64,000 bases of DNA from GWE2-40-63 sp041664345 (GCA_041664345.1 JBAYKX010000019.1:1-64000), one strand, 5' to 3'; shown: positions 1 through 10,004, numbered from the stretch's first letter. The notes: a model not told the origin generated them from the letters alone. Numbers and translations: made by a program.

Positions 1-60
1 CGGGCTGAGAAAGGCTTATTTGCAACAAAGAGAGAATGTTTTTTTAAATATGGCAAGGAA

Positions 61-94
61 AAGGGCTTGTACAAACAAAATTGTACAAGCCCTT
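61..94. terminator. Perfect 14-bp hairpin upstream of hutU
   Basis: The arms AAGGGCTTGTACAA (61-74) and TTGTACAAGCCCTT (81-94) are perfectly complementary around a 6-nt loop. A second GC-rich, imperfect hairpin followed by seven T residues lies at about 116-142. Together they look like the transcription end of a gene lying left of the window. No convincing coding sequence was seen in bases 1-190, although one frame stays open from the left edge to about 127. Confidence 0.6.
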
Positions 95-190
95 AATTTA
101 TCAGGACTTTTTCAGTGCCCTCCTAGTTAGAGGCCCTTTTTTTATGTTTTGAAATCATCAAATAGTCAAGCATACTCTTTGACAAAAGCT

Positions 191-198
191 TATTTTTG
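191..198 (+). promoter_or_regulatory. Putative -7 element for hutU
   Basis: TATTTTTG matches the Bacteroidota -7 consensus TAnnTTTG and lies 25 nt before the ATG at 223. No TTG is found at the proper -33 spacing, so this is only a half-site. It supports the ATG at 223 over the in-frame TTG at 196, which would overlap the element. Confidence 0.35.
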
Positions 199-222
199 CA
201 ATCTAAACTTAATTTCTATAGT

Positions 223-2229
223 ATGGAATTAACATCATTTCAACAAGATATCCTTGAAGGAATTCCAGATATTTTACCTCCATCAAAACATTATGATTCA
301 GCGATTAATCATGCTCCTAAACGGAAAGCTATTTTAAATCAGGAGGAACGCAAATTGGCGATCCGAAATGCATTGCGCTATTTTGATAAAAAGCATCATT
401 CAATATTAGCCAAAGAGTTTGCTCAAGAATTAGATGTTTATGGGCGTATTTATATGTATCGGTTCCGACCTGATTATGAGATGAAGGCAAGACCTATCAA
501 TGAATACCCTCACCAGTCGAAACAAGCAGCGGCAATCATGCTAATGATAAATAACAACCTTGATTACGCTGTAGCACAACATCCCCATGAATTAATTACT
601 TACGGTGGAAATGGAGCTGTTTTTCAAAACTGGGCCCAATACCGTTTAACCATGAAGTACCTTGCGGAAATGTCGGATGAACAGACACTGGTGATGTATT
701 CCGGGCATCCAATGGGCCTTTTCCCGAGCCATAAGGAGGCGCCTAGAGTAGTAGTTACCAATGGAATGATGATTCCTAATTACAGCAAACCCGATGATTG
801 GGAACGTTTTAATGCTTTGGGTGTATCGCAATATGGTCAAATGACAGCCGGATCCTATATGTATATTGGACCACAGGGGATTGTTCATGGAACAACTATA
901 ACCTTGTTGAATGCCGGTAGGATGATTGCTCATTCAGGTGAATCACTCAGTGGTAAGTTATTTATTACTGCAGGTTTAGGAGGAATGTCAGGTGCTCAAC
1001 CTAAAGCAGCGTCTATTGCCGGAGTAATATCAGTTACTGCTGAAATCAATCCTAAAGCAACACAAACCCGTCACAGCCAAGGTTGGGTAGATGAGGTAAT
1101 TGATAATTTGGATGAATTGATACTTCGGGTAAAAGAAGCTAAAGAAGCTAAAGAGACGGTTTCCATTGCCTTCCAAGGAAACATTATTGATGTTTGGGAA
1201 CGTTTTGCCAATGAGCATGTTACTGTTGATTTAGGTTCTGACCAGACTTCGCTTCATAATCCATGGGCTGGAGGTTATTATCCCGCTGATTTGACTTACG
1301 AAGAATCAAATAAAATGATGGCTGAAAACCCTCAATTCTTCAAAGAAAAAGTCCAGGAATCTTTACGCAGACATGTGACAGCTATCAATAGATGTGTTCA
1401 AAAATTTGGAACGTACTTTTTCGATTATGGAAATGCATTTCTTTTAGAGTCAGGTAGAGCTGGTGCCGATATATTTAAAACTGACGGAAATTTCAAGTAT
1501 CCTTCGTATGTGCAAGATATTATGGGACCTATGTGTTTTGATTATGGTTTCGGTCCCTTCCGATGGGTTTGCACCTCAAATAATCCGAAAGATTTGGAAT
1601 TAACCGATGTAATTGCTTGCAAAGTTCTCGAGGATCTTATGAAGAAGGCACCTTCAGAAATTAAACAACAACTGGCAGATAACCTTCATTGGATTAAGGA
1701 AGCCGGAAAGAATAATTTGGTTGTAGGTTCACAAGCACGGATTCTTTATGCCGATTGTAATGGCAGAACTCAAATTGCAGCGGCTTTTAATAAGGCAGTT
1801 GCCGATGGTGTTATTTCATTTCCTGTTGTTTTAGGACGCGACCATCATGATGTATCTGGCACTGATTCACCTTTCAGAGAAACTTCAAATATTTATGATG
1901 GTTCACGGTTTACTGCCGACATGGCGATTCAGAATGTGATAGGCGATGCATTTAGAGGTGCAACGTGGGTTTCCATTCACAATGGTGGAGGAGTTGGTTG
2001 GGGTGAGGTTATCAATGGTGGATTTGGAATGCTTCTCGATGGTTCCGTAGATGCGAATCGGAGGTTGAATTCCATGTTACATTGGGATGTTAACAATGGA
2101 ATTTCACGGAGGAGCTGGGCCAGAAATGAAGGGGCTATGTTTGCAATAAAGCAGGCGATGGAACAACAACCGCTATTAAAAGTTACCATGCCTAATCTGG
2201 TTGAGGATTATATTCTAATTGATTTATAA
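223..2229 (+). CDS. hutU: Urocanate hydratase
   Basis: The 668-residue protein is recognised as urocanase, the second enzyme of histidine degradation. It adds water across urocanate to give imidazolonepropionate, using tightly bound NAD+ as an electrophile in the cytoplasm. Family landmarks are the TYGGNGAVFQNWAQY block near residue 140, the YSGHPMGLFPS and GPQGIVHGTT blocks, the Rossmann-like GLGGMSGAQPKAA stretch and the C-terminal HNGGGVGWGEVINGG segment. The length fits the longer Bacteroidota form rather than the roughly 560-residue form of Pseudomonas. I chose the ATG at 223 because the alternative TTG at 196 lies on the promoter-like element. The other hut genes are not nearby, so the gene appears to be a stand-alone unit. 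Confidence 0.95.
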   Translation: MELTSFQQDILEGIPDILPPSKHYDSAINHAPKRKAILNQEERKLAIRNALRYFDKKHHSILAKEFAQELDVYGRIYMYRFRPDYEMKARPINEYPHQSKQAAAIMLMINNNLDYAVAQHPHELITYGGNGAVFQNWAQYRLTMKYLAEMSDEQTLVMYSGHPMGLFPSHKEAPRVVVTNGMMIPNYSKPDDWERFNALGVSQYGQMTAGSYMYIGPQGIVHGTTITLLNAGRMIAHSGESLSGKLFITAGLGGMSGAQPKAASIAGVISVTAEINPKATQTRHSQGWVDEVIDNLDELILRVKEAKEAKETVSIAFQGNIIDVWERFANEHVTVDLGSDQTSLHNPWAGGYYPADLTYEESNKMMAENPQFFKEKVQESLRRHVTAINRCVQKFGTYFFDYGNAFLLESGRAGADIFKTDGNFKYPSYVQDIMGPMCFDYGFGPFRWVCTSNNPKDLELTDVIACKVLEDLMKKAPSEIKQQLADNLHWIKEAGKNNLVVGSQARILYADCNGRTQIAAAFNKAVADGVISFPVVLGRDHHDVSGTDSPFRETSNIYDGSRFTADMAIQNVIGDAFRGATWVSIHNGGGVGWGEVINGGFGMLLDGSVDANRRLNSMLHWDVNNGISRRSWARNEGAMFAIKQAMEQQPLLKVTMPNLVEDYILIDL

Positions 2230-2346
2230 AGCTGCATAAAACTAAAACAGATACTTTTTTGTTTAACTTCGCATATTATAATAAAAAGGGTTATTCGACA
2301 AAATGTGTGGAAACAGTTTCAGTATATTATACAGTATCCTCCCCAA

Positions 2347-2367
2347 CCCTCCTTTATCAAAGGAGGG
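2347..2367. repeat. Palindromic intergenic repeat
   Basis: CCCTCCTTT and AAAGGAGGG form a perfect 9-bp stem with a 3-nt loop in the 298-bp gap between hutU and the next lipoprotein gene. There is no T-tract, so it is not a typical terminator. Its form resembles the short REP-like palindromes scattered in Bacteroidota intergenic DNA. Nothing else recognisable is in the gap. Confidence 0.5.
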
Positions 2368-2527
2368 AGTAGTTCCGCACTTGAGCACAAATATTACAGA
2401 AATGCTTAATCAGGGCATTCTCCCTTGCTTGCAGTGGAGATGTCGACAGACAGAGGGGTAAAAAATCATATTATACAAAACTTTTGTTTTCCACTATAAA
2501 TGTCGATTAACCATAAAAAATAACAAA

Positions 2528-2932
2528 ATGAATAAAATTATAGTTGTTGGATTTCTTTCTTTGATAATGGGTTCAACGGGTTGTAATAAGGACAATACGC
2601 ATACTTCTCTTTTGGGGGCATGGAATTGTGAAGAAATTCCTGAAAAATCAGCTTCTAGTATTTATCAGGTAAATATTGTCCGGAATAATTTACTTCCCGA
2701 TTCAACGAATCAATATGTAATATACAATTTCAATCAATTGGGGTTGGAGGAAGACCGTGCTGTTTATATTAGGCAAGATTCTATTGGAAAACTAGTTATT
2801 ACAGGTACCGAAATTATTGGAATTTACATTGAAGGTTCGGGTAGGGTTGCCTCCGATTTTTCTAAAATTGAATGGAATTATATGATAAATAAGGATGTTG
2901 GTAATGAAAACTTTATTGCTACCTATTATTAA
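2528..2932 (+). CDS. Small lipoprotein of unknown function
   Basis: The 134-residue protein starts with a short basic n-region, a hydrophobic stretch and a lipobox ending GSTGC (Cys at about 19), so it should be a lipid-anchored envelope protein. After the Cys the sequence is polar and looks beta-rich. I recognise no family. The LLGAWNCEEIP opening resembles small lipocalin-like secreted Bacteroidota proteins that begin with a G-x-W motif, but this is only a resemblance. The stop codon overlaps the stop of the convergent thioredoxin-like gene by four bases. There is no partner gene on the same strand. Confidence 0.7.
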   Translation: MNKIIVVGFLSLIMGSTGCNKDNTHTSLLGAWNCEEIPEKSASSIYQVNIVRNNLLPDSTNQYVIYNFNQLGLEEDRAVYIRQDSIGKLVITGTEIIGIYIEGSGRVASDFSKIEWNYMINKDVGNENFIATYY

Positions 2933-3258
2933 TCAAAAATTACATGATAAGGTCTTTCAACTAAGCCAACCAATTCGCTGATACTTATATTCCGTGCATT
3001 GCGGTAGGTTTCTTTGCCTTCAAAAAACACGATAATTACCGGAACTGTAAAAACAGAATATTGAGCCGCTATATCCAGTGTATTATCAACATCAACATAT
3101 ATTTGTTCAATTTTCGGAAATTGGTTTTTAAAAGTTTCTGATAATTTAGGCTTCAATACTTTGCATACATTGCACCGTTCGTGTGAGAAATAAGCAAGTA
3201 CTGCCGTTGAATCTTTAATTTGCTGATTAAATGCATCTAACGATTTAATTGTTTTCAT
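2929..3258 (-). CDS. Thioredoxin-family protein
   Basis: This 109-residue single-domain thioredoxin fold carries the redox motif C29-N-V-C32 in the context HERCNVCKVLKP, and the cis-proline region FTVPVIIVFF. The motif differs from the canonical CGPC, which suggests a specialised disulfide reductase or a bacillithiol/thioredoxin-like YtpP-type protein rather than housekeeping TrxA. There is no signal peptide, so it is probably cytoplasmic. It lies downstream of ispF on the same strand with a 118-bp gap and ends convergently against the lipoprotein gene. Confidence 0.8.
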   Translation of the reverse strand: MKTIKSLDAFNQQIKDSTAVLAYFSHERCNVCKVLKPKLSETFKNQFPKIEQIYVDVDNTLDIAAQYSVFTVPVIIVFFEGKETYRNARNISISELVGLVERPYHVIFD

Positions 3259-3376
3259 CTGTTTATAATTTTTTTTTTAATGGTCAGATGGAGCATCCAT
3301 TTTTGCAGTTTTTCTTTCCAATTTAGCATTTGTTATAATCATGCCCATGTGTGTTAAACAAATTATCATGGATGGT

Positions 3377-3862
3377 TCATTTTTGTATCTTTTGAATCAA
3401 AACCACGGCATAAGCTGAAATCCCTTCTTCCCGTCCTTCGAAACCTAATTTTTCAGTGGTTGTTGCTTTATTGGCAATGGCATCTTCATCAATTTGACAA
3501 GTTTGAGCCAATATTTTCTGCATTTGAGGAATGTAGTCTTTTACTTTTGGTTGTTGTAAACTTATGGTGGAATCTATATTTCCAATGGTATATCCTTTTT
3601 CAGCAATTAGAACAACGGTCTTTTTTAACAAAATTTTACTATCAATCCCTTTTAGCTCAGCAGATGTATCGGGGAAATGAAAACCAATGTCACGCAAGTT
3701 GGCAGCACCCAATAAGGCATCGCAGATAGCGTGAATCAGAACATCAGCATCAGAATGTCCTAAAGAACCTTTGGTATGTGGTATTTTTATACCTCCCAAG
3801 GTTAAGGGTATTCCCTCAACCAATTGATGTACATCAAATCCAAACCCAACCCGTATATTCAT
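3377..3862 (-). CDS. ispF: 2-C-methyl-D-erythritol 2,4-cyclodiphosphate synthase
   Basis: This enzyme converts CDP-ME 2-phosphate to ME-cyclodiphosphate, the fifth step of the MEP isoprenoid pathway. It acts as a cytoplasmic homotrimer with a zinc site. The 161-residue length is typical. The metal ligands are visible as D10 and H12 in GFGFDVHQL and H44 after GHSDADVLIHA, and the C-terminal TTEKLGFEGREEGISAYA motif is intact. It begins two bases from the end of porV on the same strand. The porU-porV-ispF order is a conserved arrangement in Bacteroidota, probably through co-transcription rather than shared function. Confidence 0.95.
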   Translation of the reverse strand: MNIRVGFGFDVHQLVEGIPLTLGGIKIPHTKGSLGHSDADVLIHAICDALLGAANLRDIGFHFPDTSAELKGIDSKILLKKTVVLIAEKGYTIGNIDSTISLQQPKVKDYIPQMQKILAQTCQIDEDAIANKATTTEKLGFEGREEGISAYAVVLIQKIQK

Positions 3863-3864
3863 GA

Positions 3865-5076
3865 TTATTGGTTGCTTAGTGCATCCATATCAAAGATGAG
3901 TGAAAAGCGCCAGGTATTAGAGAGTGGACTGTTATTGAAGTTTCCTGCCGGAATCAAGTAGGAGAAATCGAGACCAAAAACATTCATTTTTAAACCAACA
4001 CCTGTTGTAAAATACTTGCGGTTTCCTTTAGTTGCATGTTCATAAAAATAACCCCCACGGACTGCAAATTGTTTGGCATACCAGTATTCAACTCCAGCCG
4101 CATACGATATTTCGTGCATCTCTTCAACAAATCCTGCGGGTGCATCGTAAAAAGATTGTACCATTCCCTGAATTACCGATACATCATTGTCCATTCCCGC
4201 TTCTATGACCTTATCCCCATTGGTATTAAGTGAATCGGAAGTACCCTCTGAATTCAAATAATAAACCGGTGGAGTAGGCACAAGCAATTTATTAATATCT
4301 AAAGTTGCAGTAATACTGTTATAACTATCAATATCAATGGTTGCGGCTCCACCTAAACGAAGGTTAGTAGGGATGAAATTTTTTTCAATTTCAGTATATC
4401 CTAATTTCACCCCAACATTGGAAATGTTAAAACCGGCAGCCCAATTTCCTTTATAGCCACTGATTTCCATTTTATGGGTATAGAATCCATTAATATCCAA
4501 AGCAACCGATTTACCGGCTTGAGTGGTTTCATCCCCCGCTCCTTGTCCCCCGGTTAAATTTGAATAGATAAACCGACCTACAAAACCTAAGGCAAAATGA
4601 TCGGATAATTTTCGGTTATAGGAACCATCAATAGAAAATTCATGGGGAGAATAATCACCTAATGAATTATTTTCTTCATCGGTAAATGTAATACTACCCA
4701 TGGAAAAATAGCGCAATCCAGCTCCAAACGTCTGATATTCATCAAGTTTCCAATAGCCGGTTAGGTATGCGAGGTTAATATCGTCAACTAATTGCTTTAA
4801 CCAAGGAGTATAACTCATAGTTGCTCCCATTGATTGATTAATAAATGCCAATTTCGATGAATTCCAGTGTTGGGAGTATCCATCAGGAGAAAGAGCTACA
4901 CCGGCATCGCCCATAGCTCCGGAACGGGAATCGGGGGCTATCATTAAAAAGGGCACTGCAGTTGTAATGGCATTCAATTCTTGTCCAAGAGTTTGGTCGT
5001 ACGATGCCTGACTAAATGTATTATTGGTAATAAATGTGAAAGCAATTACTAAAAATCCTAAAACTATTTTTCTCAT
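3865..5076 (-). CDS. porV: T9SS outer-membrane shuttle protein PorV (LptO)
   Basis: The 403-residue protein has an N-terminal signal peptide (cleavage likely after TFSQA) and the PorV hallmark AVPFLMIAPDSRSGAMGDAGVA, followed by alternating beta-strand sequence typical of a 14-strand barrel and a terminal Phe-rich strand (WRFSLIFDMD). In the known T9SS, PorV collects cargo from the translocon and presents its C-terminal domain to the sortase PorU. The neighbouring upstream gene here is porU on the same strand, 55 bp away, which matches that partnership. Together with gldJ and the PorP-like gene, this shows that a T9SS operates in the cell. Confidence 0.93.
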   Translation of the reverse strand: MRKIVLGFLVIAFTFITNNTFSQASYDQTLGQELNAITTAVPFLMIAPDSRSGAMGDAGVALSPDGYSQHWNSSKLAFINQSMGATMSYTPWLKQLVDDINLAYLTGYWKLDEYQTFGAGLRYFSMGSITFTDEENNSLGDYSPHEFSIDGSYNRKLSDHFALGFVGRFIYSNLTGGQGAGDETTQAGKSVALDINGFYTHKMEISGYKGNWAAGFNISNVGVKLGYTEIEKNFIPTNLRLGGAATIDIDSYNSITATLDINKLLVPTPPVYYLNSEGTSDSLNTNGDKVIEAGMDNDVSVIQGMVQSFYDAPAGFVEEMHEISYAAGVEYWYAKQFAVRGGYFYEHATKGNRKYFTTGVGLKMNVFGLDFSYLIPAGNFNNSPLSNTWRFSLIFDMDALSNQ

Positions 5077-5094
5077 ATATATTTTTTAAAAATG

Positions 5095-5102
5095 CAAATT
5101 TA
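5095..5102 (-). promoter_or_regulatory. Possible -7 element for porV
   Basis: On the minus strand TAAATTTG matches TAnnTTTG and lies 19 nt before the porV ATG. No correctly spaced TTG is visible. porV may also be read from the porU transcript, so this would be an internal promoter. Confidence 0.25.
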
Positions 5103-5131
5103 GAAATACAAACTGTTTTTATTCTATTTTA

Positions 5132-8100
5132 TTATCTAAAAATCATCAATTTTGATGATTTAGATGTTTTTACCCCATCAATAGTATTAATTGTTGCTTT
5201 GTAGATATAGATACCATTGGCCAATTTTGATCCATTATTGCTAGTTCCATACCAAGTAATGGGTTCAATTTGAAACCCTTCATTGGGATTCTTTTGAATT
5301 ATTTGAGCTGCTTTATTACCCATCAAATCATAAATATCAATGGTAACTTTAAGTGCAGGGTAGGCCTGATTGTGATTAAAAATAAACTGAGTTGATTCTT
5401 TAAATGGATTTGGGTAATTGGTTAGATCTTCAATTACAGCCTCTTGATTGTTAGTTACATAAAACCCAATTGAGGCATCAGAACTATTGTTCATTATATC
5501 CCAGGCTTTTAGATAAAGGGTGTGATAACCTTCAGATAAACCCTTTAAAGGATATATTACTTCACCACAATTATACTTATCCATATCCCCTTGATAATAG
5601 TTATTTAAAACCAATGTATTATCCTGATCATCGTCAATTAAAGCGGTTATATTGTGGCCAAACCCATTGCCGGTGGTATTTATACCATATTCATCGGAAA
5701 GTTTGGCTAATAAAATTGGATTTTGATCGGTAATTCCTCCGTTAACAAATAAGGTGTCGTTTAAAAATAATTGAATAATAGGCTCATTTTGGTCATTAAC
5801 TTCTGATTTAGCATTTCCACCTATTATTAGTTGATCGGAATATCCTAATGCATCAATTGAATCGAGCTTTGCATACAAGCTAATTTTTCCTTTGCCGTAT
5901 TTAAAGTTTATATCTTTGGGTACAATAAAATCAAACTCAAAATGGCCTGCAGTTATACTTGCCTGTCCTTTATACAATAATTTATCTTGAAGCGAAAACA
6001 TAATTTTTCCATTGTCTTGGCCATAAGTAAATAACGTATCTGCTTTATCAAAAACACTAACTGTTAGGATTCCATCTTTATCTAAATAATTGTCATTTTT
6101 ATCGATAAGATATCCGGTTACTTTAGCTTTTGATAAAGCATTCAGGGTATCAATGGTTACAATTATATCACTTTCAAACTGAACTGAGGGTGTATTGTTT
6201 TTAAGTGCTGTTGTAGTAGAGTCTTTTATTGAACTAACATAATTTTTGCTTTCTGGAATAGCCAGTTTTAATGCAGGATCACCCAATAAGGTAAAATTGC
6301 GTTTATTGGTATCTCCTGGGGTGTTTACTTTTGCAATTCTTATGACATCGCCTAACCGCAAATCGGTATTGAAAACCGTATTAAAAAAATTAGTGTTCAA
6401 CACATCATTGCTTCCTGAGTAAACAAGCCGAGTGGTAGTTAATGCTGCAATTCCTCCACCATCAGGGTTTAGTAGCATCCATTCGCCCAATGAGGTTCTT
6501 GAATAATCATCAAAACGACCCACTTCGCAACTTGCTGTAACAAATATTGAAAGTTTATTTTTATTTGTCCAACTTCTAACATCGGAAGTTGAAAGCACTT
6601 CTTCATGAGTCAAAATTCTGGGGTTTCCATGACCGACATAATCTATAATCAAAGCGCCCTGTATTACCATATCATTGATAGCTTTGGTAACATCCGGAAA
6701 TCGCTGACCAGCTGGTGTTGATATCTGAGGATAGGCATCCAGATATATTTTGGCGATGTTGTATTCCGGGTTTTTTATATTTATTGATTTACTTATATCA
6801 TCAGGTTGCCTCATGTGAGTTCCACCATCTCCGTCATCGCCAATAAAACAAATTTTAGTCCGCCAATCGCCCATCGATTCAGGAGATAAGTAGGCATAAA
6901 TTTTATCCAGCATAAGTTGTGCTTCTTCTTCCGTTTGAACTGGGAATCGTCCAATCCCCAAATCCAGCTTTCCGAAATGCTCGCCTTCGGTCTCATCAAG
7001 TAACCCAAAAAAATCATCACTTACAAAACTTGAGGTCTCGCTTAACGAGTTGATACTTTGGTAGGTGAGTAAATAATTGCTATTTGAACTGCTTACTGTT
7101 TTATTATCATACGAACCATCGCCAAAAAGTAATAAGTACTTAGGTAATTCAGTTTCCGATGAAGCCCTATCATATAACATCCGAAGAAAGTTTCTTAATG
7201 CGGCCACATCTGGAGTTCCCGATGAAAACTCATTAAAGATTTTGTCAGGGGTTGTAACAAAAACCTGCAAGCTGTCATTAGTTCTGTGAAATTGCGCCAG
7301 ATCTTCAGCATATTTTGCAAATTTTGGATTTGTTACAATAACCATATCCTGAGCACTGAGCTCATGAAGGTTCTGATTTTCAATAAAGCCCAAATCTTCT
7401 CCATCTAAAATAGGTTTTAATGCATCAGTCGGCTTAAACGCTACATATTCAGATAAGTTACTGGTATTGGCTAAAAAACGGATGTTCTGATTTACTGAAG
7501 TTGCATTCATCTGAATGGGTGATAGGGGGGCGGTAACATCCCAAATAATTAAATCGGAACCAGTATAGTCCACAAGGAATTCAGTAATATTGCCTGGTCC
7601 AACAGATTTTACATCGCGGAAAAGTAGGGGTGAACCTAAATATTTAATTTTTTCGCGGGCATTCAAACAGATAAAATTTATATATCCTTCTGATATAGAG
7701 TTACCACCGGCAAAATCATATCTTAATTTAATTGGATTTTGAGTGGTTGTCAATTCCATTTTTCTGCTGTAATTGTGACCATAAACATATTGGCCATACG
7801 TATCAGCAATTTCAATTCTGCTTAACAAATTGTCTTGTGAATAAATATTAAAATAACTAATTGGAGAACTTGGTTCCCTTCTACCAGCCACATCAGTGTA
7901 TATCTTAACGGGTTCGGTTACTATTATTTGTGAAATATCAAATGAAAAGGTTAATGATTCACCGGGTTTGAATTTTTCGCCGTACCAGGTTCTTCCTGAG
8001 CGAATTAAGTTAAATTTTTCTTTTTCGTGATACCGGTAACTATCATAAGAATTTGATGTTTTTGTGGGAGCAGCAGCAAGTATTTCCTGATTGGGAACTC

Positions 8101-8923
8101 TCTTCCCATTTCCTAAACCTTCAGTTAAAAATAAATAGGTGTAATTTGAATAGTTATGTAACCGGTTAATAAATAGGTGAAGATTACTGTTATAACTCCA
8201 AGTAACAGGGCCTTGTGTATAAAACAGAATATAATCACCTCCATTAAAAGTGGCATCATTTCCTAACGACATGGAAATAGGCATTTCAACTAAATCATCA
8301 TAATTCGGTTCGTTATTCATATAAGGTAATTGTTGGCCACCGTGGCTATATATTTTTATGTTACCTGGATTTGAAAAACCAATATTAACTAACTGTTCAT
8401 AAGTTAGTTTAAAAACACCAGTGGTATCTACTTTTATTTTGTACCACTTGCCAGAATTAAGCACCGATGAATTGATATACTTACTATTTAATGCTTTTTT
8501 CAATGTATTTGTATTGTATTGAATATCAATTACAAAATCAGTAATTTGTTCAATAGAACCTGTTTCGCTATTTTTTCGGAATGGAATAAATGAGTATTCA
8601 ACAAGAGGATTCTTTCTCTCGTAAAGCACCATTGCTTGAATGGAAATAGTTTCAGAAATTTGCGAAAGTTCCAATTTTTTAGCCAATGAATCGCTGATTG
8701 GAATGTATTTTGCCGAAACGAAATTGGCATTAACTGTCGAAATGGTTCCTGGAATGCCAATCTGTCCATTATGTTTAGGAAAATCATTTTTGGAAATCTG
8801 GCCTGAATTCATTTGGTTTGCAATTTCATTCCAATCAACACTTCCTGAAACGGATAGCTGATTTTGAGTAAATGCTTGGAATGTGAGAAATAGAGCGCTA
8901 ATGATTAACAAAATAAACCTCAT
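5132..8923 (-). CDS. porU: T9SS sortase PorU (gingipain-type cysteine peptidase)
   Basis: The 1263-residue protein begins with a signal peptide and is recognised as PorU, the outer-surface transpeptidase that removes the C-terminal sorting domain from T9SS cargo and links cargo to A-LPS. The central C25 peptidase domain spans roughly residues 540-900. Its catalytic dyad is visible as His in DYVGHGNPRILTHEEV (near 762) and Cys in TASCEVGRFDDYSRTS (near 799). The C-terminus carries a FlgD-like/T9SS-type domain (NYPNPFKESTQF to SSKLMIFR), as known for PorU itself. It lies just upstream of porV. The divergent PorP-like gene starts 104 bp away, so the intergenic DNA must hold both promoters. Confidence 0.94.
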   Translation of the reverse strand: MRFILLIISALFLTFQAFTQNQLSVSGSVDWNEIANQMNSGQISKNDFPKHNGQIGIPGTISTVNANFVSAKYIPISDSLAKKLELSQISETISIQAMVLYERKNPLVEYSFIPFRKNSETGSIEQITDFVIDIQYNTNTLKKALNSKYINSSVLNSGKWYKIKVDTTGVFKLTYEQLVNIGFSNPGNIKIYSHGGQQLPYMNNEPNYDDLVEMPISMSLGNDATFNGGDYILFYTQGPVTWSYNSNLHLFINRLHNYSNYTYLFLTEGLGNGKRVPNQEILAAAPTKTSNSYDSYRYHEKEKFNLIRSGRTWYGEKFKPGESLTFSFDISQIIVTEPVKIYTDVAGRREPSSPISYFNIYSQDNLLSRIEIADTYGQYVYGHNYSRKMELTTTQNPIKLRYDFAGGNSISEGYINFICLNAREKIKYLGSPLLFRDVKSVGPGNITEFLVDYTGSDLIIWDVTAPLSPIQMNATSVNQNIRFLANTSNLSEYVAFKPTDALKPILDGEDLGFIENQNLHELSAQDMVIVTNPKFAKYAEDLAQFHRTNDSLQVFVTTPDKIFNEFSSGTPDVAALRNFLRMLYDRASSETELPKYLLLFGDGSYDNKTVSSSNSNYLLTYQSINSLSETSSFVSDDFFGLLDETEGEHFGKLDLGIGRFPVQTEEEAQLMLDKIYAYLSPESMGDWRTKICFIGDDGDGGTHMRQPDDISKSINIKNPEYNIAKIYLDAYPQISTPAGQRFPDVTKAINDMVIQGALIIDYVGHGNPRILTHEEVLSTSDVRSWTNKNKLSIFVTASCEVGRFDDYSRTSLGEWMLLNPDGGGIAALTTTRLVYSGSNDVLNTNFFNTVFNTDLRLGDVIRIAKVNTPGDTNKRNFTLLGDPALKLAIPESKNYVSSIKDSTTTALKNNTPSVQFESDIIVTIDTLNALSKAKVTGYLIDKNDNYLDKDGILTVSVFDKADTLFTYGQDNGKIMFSLQDKLLYKGQASITAGHFEFDFIVPKDINFKYGKGKISLYAKLDSIDALGYSDQLIIGGNAKSEVNDQNEPIIQLFLNDTLFVNGGITDQNPILLAKLSDEYGINTTGNGFGHNITALIDDDQDNTLVLNNYYQGDMDKYNCGEVIYPLKGLSEGYHTLYLKAWDIMNNSSDASIGFYVTNNQEAVIEDLTNYPNPFKESTQFIFNHNQAYPALKVTIDIYDLMGNKAAQIIQKNPNEGFQIEPITWYGTSNNGSKLANGIYIYKATINTIDGVKTSKSSKLMIFR

Positions 8924-9026
8924 AGGTCAAGAGAATATTAAAATATTTATGATAAAAAAGCGTTAAACAAGTAATCAAACGCAATATATCTTATTTTTAT
9001 TATCTAAATAGGTTTTTAGTAAGTCA

Positions 9027-9971
9027 ATGATCATACCATTAAAACAAGCCGTAGTATTAGTTGTTTTTTTCTTTTCGCTTCTGCTGTCGTTAAAAGCTCA
9101 GGATGTACCCTATTCACAATACTATTCGAACTTGGTGTACTTAAATCCGGCATTTGCAGGAACCAGAACCGAAAGCAGAGTAAATATGTTTTATCGAAAC
9201 CAATGGCCAAGATCAAATGCTGGCTTTCAATCGTTTGGAATAGCTTATGACATGCCCATACAAAATTCAAACAGTGGATTTGGTGTAATGTTAACGAATG
9301 ATATGGCGGGTGGATTTGTTGAACCCTCATTTGACATTATTTATTCCCATCATGTAAAGCTTATAAAAAAAATGTACCTCAGTTTGGCCCTTCAGGCTGG
9401 AATAGTGCAAAAGTACCTTAAGCCACTTGATTTTGGTGCAACTCAAGAGATTACAAATGGTTTTAGTAAGATTTACCCTGATTTTGCCCTTGGGGTTTCA
9501 ACCTTTTATAAATCGGTTTATACCGGTTTATCAGTAGATCATTTAGTGCGTCCCTATCAAGGAACTAAAAAAACAAATGAGGAGAGATTGAACCGTAAAT
9601 ACACTTTTTTTATTGGTTATATTTTTCATTTAAATGAACGACTAATTAGGGAAGAACGAATCATTTCGCCGAACCTATTAATTCAGATACAAGGTATGCA
9701 GCAAAATATTTGTTTGGGTTCTTCGTTTCAATATGATAATTTGTTGGGCGGTTTATGGATGCGAAATAATTTAAGCTTTAACCCTGATGCTTTAATTTTT
9801 ATGCTGGGATATAAAACAAAAAGCATGCGGTTTACGTATAGCTACGATATGAATTTAGGAAAAAAAACAACCATCCCTTTGGGAGCTCATGAAGTTTCAT
9901 TTTCTTTGTTGTTTAAAACCAAATCGAAAAAGAAATTCAATGCTATAAAATGTCCTACTTTTTTACTGTAA
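9027..9971 (+). CDS. PorP/SprF-family type IX secretion membrane protein
   Basis: The 314-residue protein has a signal peptide (SLKAQ cleavage) followed by the family signature QDVPYSQYYSNLVYLNPAFAG, the start of an outer-membrane beta barrel. PorP is needed for T9SS, and SprF paralogs help to secrete particular gliding adhesins. Bacteroidota genomes often hold many copies, so paralog identity cannot be set from the sequence alone. Here it lies immediately before gldJ and divergent from porU, which favours a role in the main secretion machine. The end of the protein is short and basic (KTKSKKKF...), slightly unusual for a barrel, which normally ends in an aromatic residue. Confidence 0.85.
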   Translation: MIIPLKQAVVLVVFFFSLLLSLKAQDVPYSQYYSNLVYLNPAFAGTRTESRVNMFYRNQWPRSNAGFQSFGIAYDMPIQNSNSGFGVMLTNDMAGGFVEPSFDIIYSHHVKLIKKMYLSLALQAGIVQKYLKPLDFGATQEITNGFSKIYPDFALGVSTFYKSVYTGLSVDHLVRPYQGTKKTNEERLNRKYTFFIGYIFHLNERLIREERIISPNLLIQIQGMQQNICLGSSFQYDNLLGGLWMRNNLSFNPDALIFMLGYKTKSMRFTYSYDMNLGKKTTIPLGAHEVSFSLLFKTKSKKKFNAIKCPTFLL

Positions 9972-9996
9972 AAAGAACATAATAGAAGTTTTTAAT

Positions 9997-10004
9997 TATA
10001 TTTG
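9997..10004 (+). promoter_or_regulatory. -7 element for gldJ
   Basis: TATATTTG is an exact TAnnTTTG match. Transcription would start near 10011, leaving about 28 nt before the ATG at 10039 but only about 7 nt before the ATG at 10018. This supports the downstream start. A well-spaced TTG is not evident. Confidence 0.4.

Noticed and set aside
1..190. End of a coding sequence at the left edge
   Set aside because: One frame is open from the edge to about 127, but it reads through a perfect terminator-like hairpin and shows no family features.
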